The notes under the pieces: model-generated
Databases searched by the model: none
Told to the model about the DNA's origin: nothing
The model's input: only the letters and a program-made list of their open reading frames with translations
Shown here: in pieces, positions 63,567 to 64,000 of the stretch
How the letters are laid out: every line of letters starts with the position of its first letter
Numbering within the stretch: position 1 is the stretch's first letter
Made by a program: the position numbers and the translations under genes
DNA from: JAEUKA01 sp035328405
GTDB lineage: Bacteria > Myxococcota_A > Polyangia > Palsa-1104 > JAEUJZ01
Length of the DNA: 64,000 nt
NCBI GenBank assembly: GCA_035328405.1
Contig: DAOLIT010000006.1
Span: 42,028 to 106,027 of the forward strand
Reading direction: 5' to 3'

Positions 63567-64000
63567 TTGACCGCACAGGCCCAACAGGGCGCTGTACTCT
63601 TGGGGCGCACGCTAAACCGCACCTACTACGTCGAGCGGCTGCTCGGCGGAGGCGGAATGGGTGCTGTGTATGCTGCGCGCCATGTTCGTACTGGCGGCTT
63701 GTTTGCGGTCAAGGTGCTACATCGAGAAACCGCCACCGACTCTGAGATTTACAAACGATTCCAAGACGAGGCCCGTATCGTGTCCGGGTTGCGTCATCCG
63801 CACATCGTCCAGGTCACCGACTTCGACTGCGACGAGGACGGCACACCCTTCATCGTCATGGAACTTCTCGAGGGCGAAGATCTGTATCAACGCCTCTGCC
63901 GCGTCCGCAGGCTCTCCCTCCCCGAAGTCCTAGACATCGCCCGCCAAGTCGGCTCTGCGCTCCACGCCGCCCACGAAAAAGGAATCGTTCACAGAGACGT
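63567..64000 (+). CDS. Ser/Thr protein kinase, N-terminal part (runs off the window)
   Basis: An open frame from TTG at 63567 to the window edge encodes the N-lobe and start of the C-lobe of a Hanks kinase: glycine loop LLGGGGMGAVYAARH, Lys in LFAVKVLHRE, FQDEARIVSGLRHPHIVQV, and the catalytic loop beginning IVHRD at the last bases. GAGGGG at 63553-63558 supports the TTG start; no ATG or GTG fits upstream of the glycine loop. The rest of the gene lies beyond 64000. Confidence 0.9.
   Translation, partial: MTAQAQQGAVLLGRTLNRTYYVERLLGGGGMGAVYAARHVRTGGLFAVKVLHRETATDSEIYKRFQDEARIVSGLRHPHIVQVTDFDCDEDGTPFIVMELLEGEDLYQRLCRVRRLSLPEVLDIARQVGSALHAAHEKGIVHRD

Overview
The window looks like chromosomal DNA of a moderately GC-rich Gram-negative bacterium, most likely Myxococcota or another former deltaproteobacterium. 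That placement is inferred from content: a Hanks-type Ser/Thr kinase with a membrane anchor plus a second kinase running off the right edge, many lipoproteins with D/P-rich linkers after the lipobox, PEGA and beta-propeller surface proteins, a fused B12-radical SAM/DUF2344 protein, and no phage, IS or integrase genes. There is a 100-N scaffold gap at 50938-51037. All calls come from reading the sequence; no database search was run.

Layout. 1-8841: right part of the S10-spc-alpha ribosomal super-operon (rpsH-rplF-rplR-rpsE-rpmD-rplO-secY-adk-map-rpmJ-rpsM-rpsK-rpsD-rpoA-rplQ); infA is absent from its usual place between map and rpmJ. 8842-14997: hemD-like gene, a PD-(D/E)XK-like nuclease, a large B12/radical SAM fusion, a membrane START-like protein and a tiny acidic ORF. 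15044-19779: a minus-strand cluster headed by a membrane Ser/Thr kinase, with secreted proteins or lipoproteins downstream. 19835-29432: P1-family peptidase, HEAT-repeat protein, hutI overlapping a sensor histidine kinase, a divergent PEGA protein, two lipoproteins and an orphan P-loop ATPase. 29528-32035: TDT transporter with a small membrane protein, a five-unit 42-bp repeat array, then queE. 32099-45434: pepA, a secreted protein, tex, fabF, a secreted thioredoxin-like protein, hsp20, gshB, an HtrA-type lipoprotein protease and a Ca-binding-like lipoprotein. 45475-47660: an ethanolamine-utilisation pair, eutC followed by a gene fusing the shell protein EutL to a EutT-type cobalamin adenosyltransferase, without eutB. 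47788-50632: secreted coiled-coil protein and beta-propeller lipoprotein. 50761-51318: a second 42-bp repeat array holding the assembly gap. 51453-57237: minus-strand operon of M16 peptidase, SPASM radical SAM protein, Trm112-like protein and tetrahaem cytochrome. 57369-64000: propeller-like lipoprotein, mutS, a hydrolase-fold lipoprotein lacking its nucleophile, and the start of a second kinase.

The most interesting items are the EutL-EutT fusion in an eutB-less two-gene operon, and the two tandem arrays that have different sequences but share an exact 42-bp period and a palindrome-plus-A/T-run architecture.
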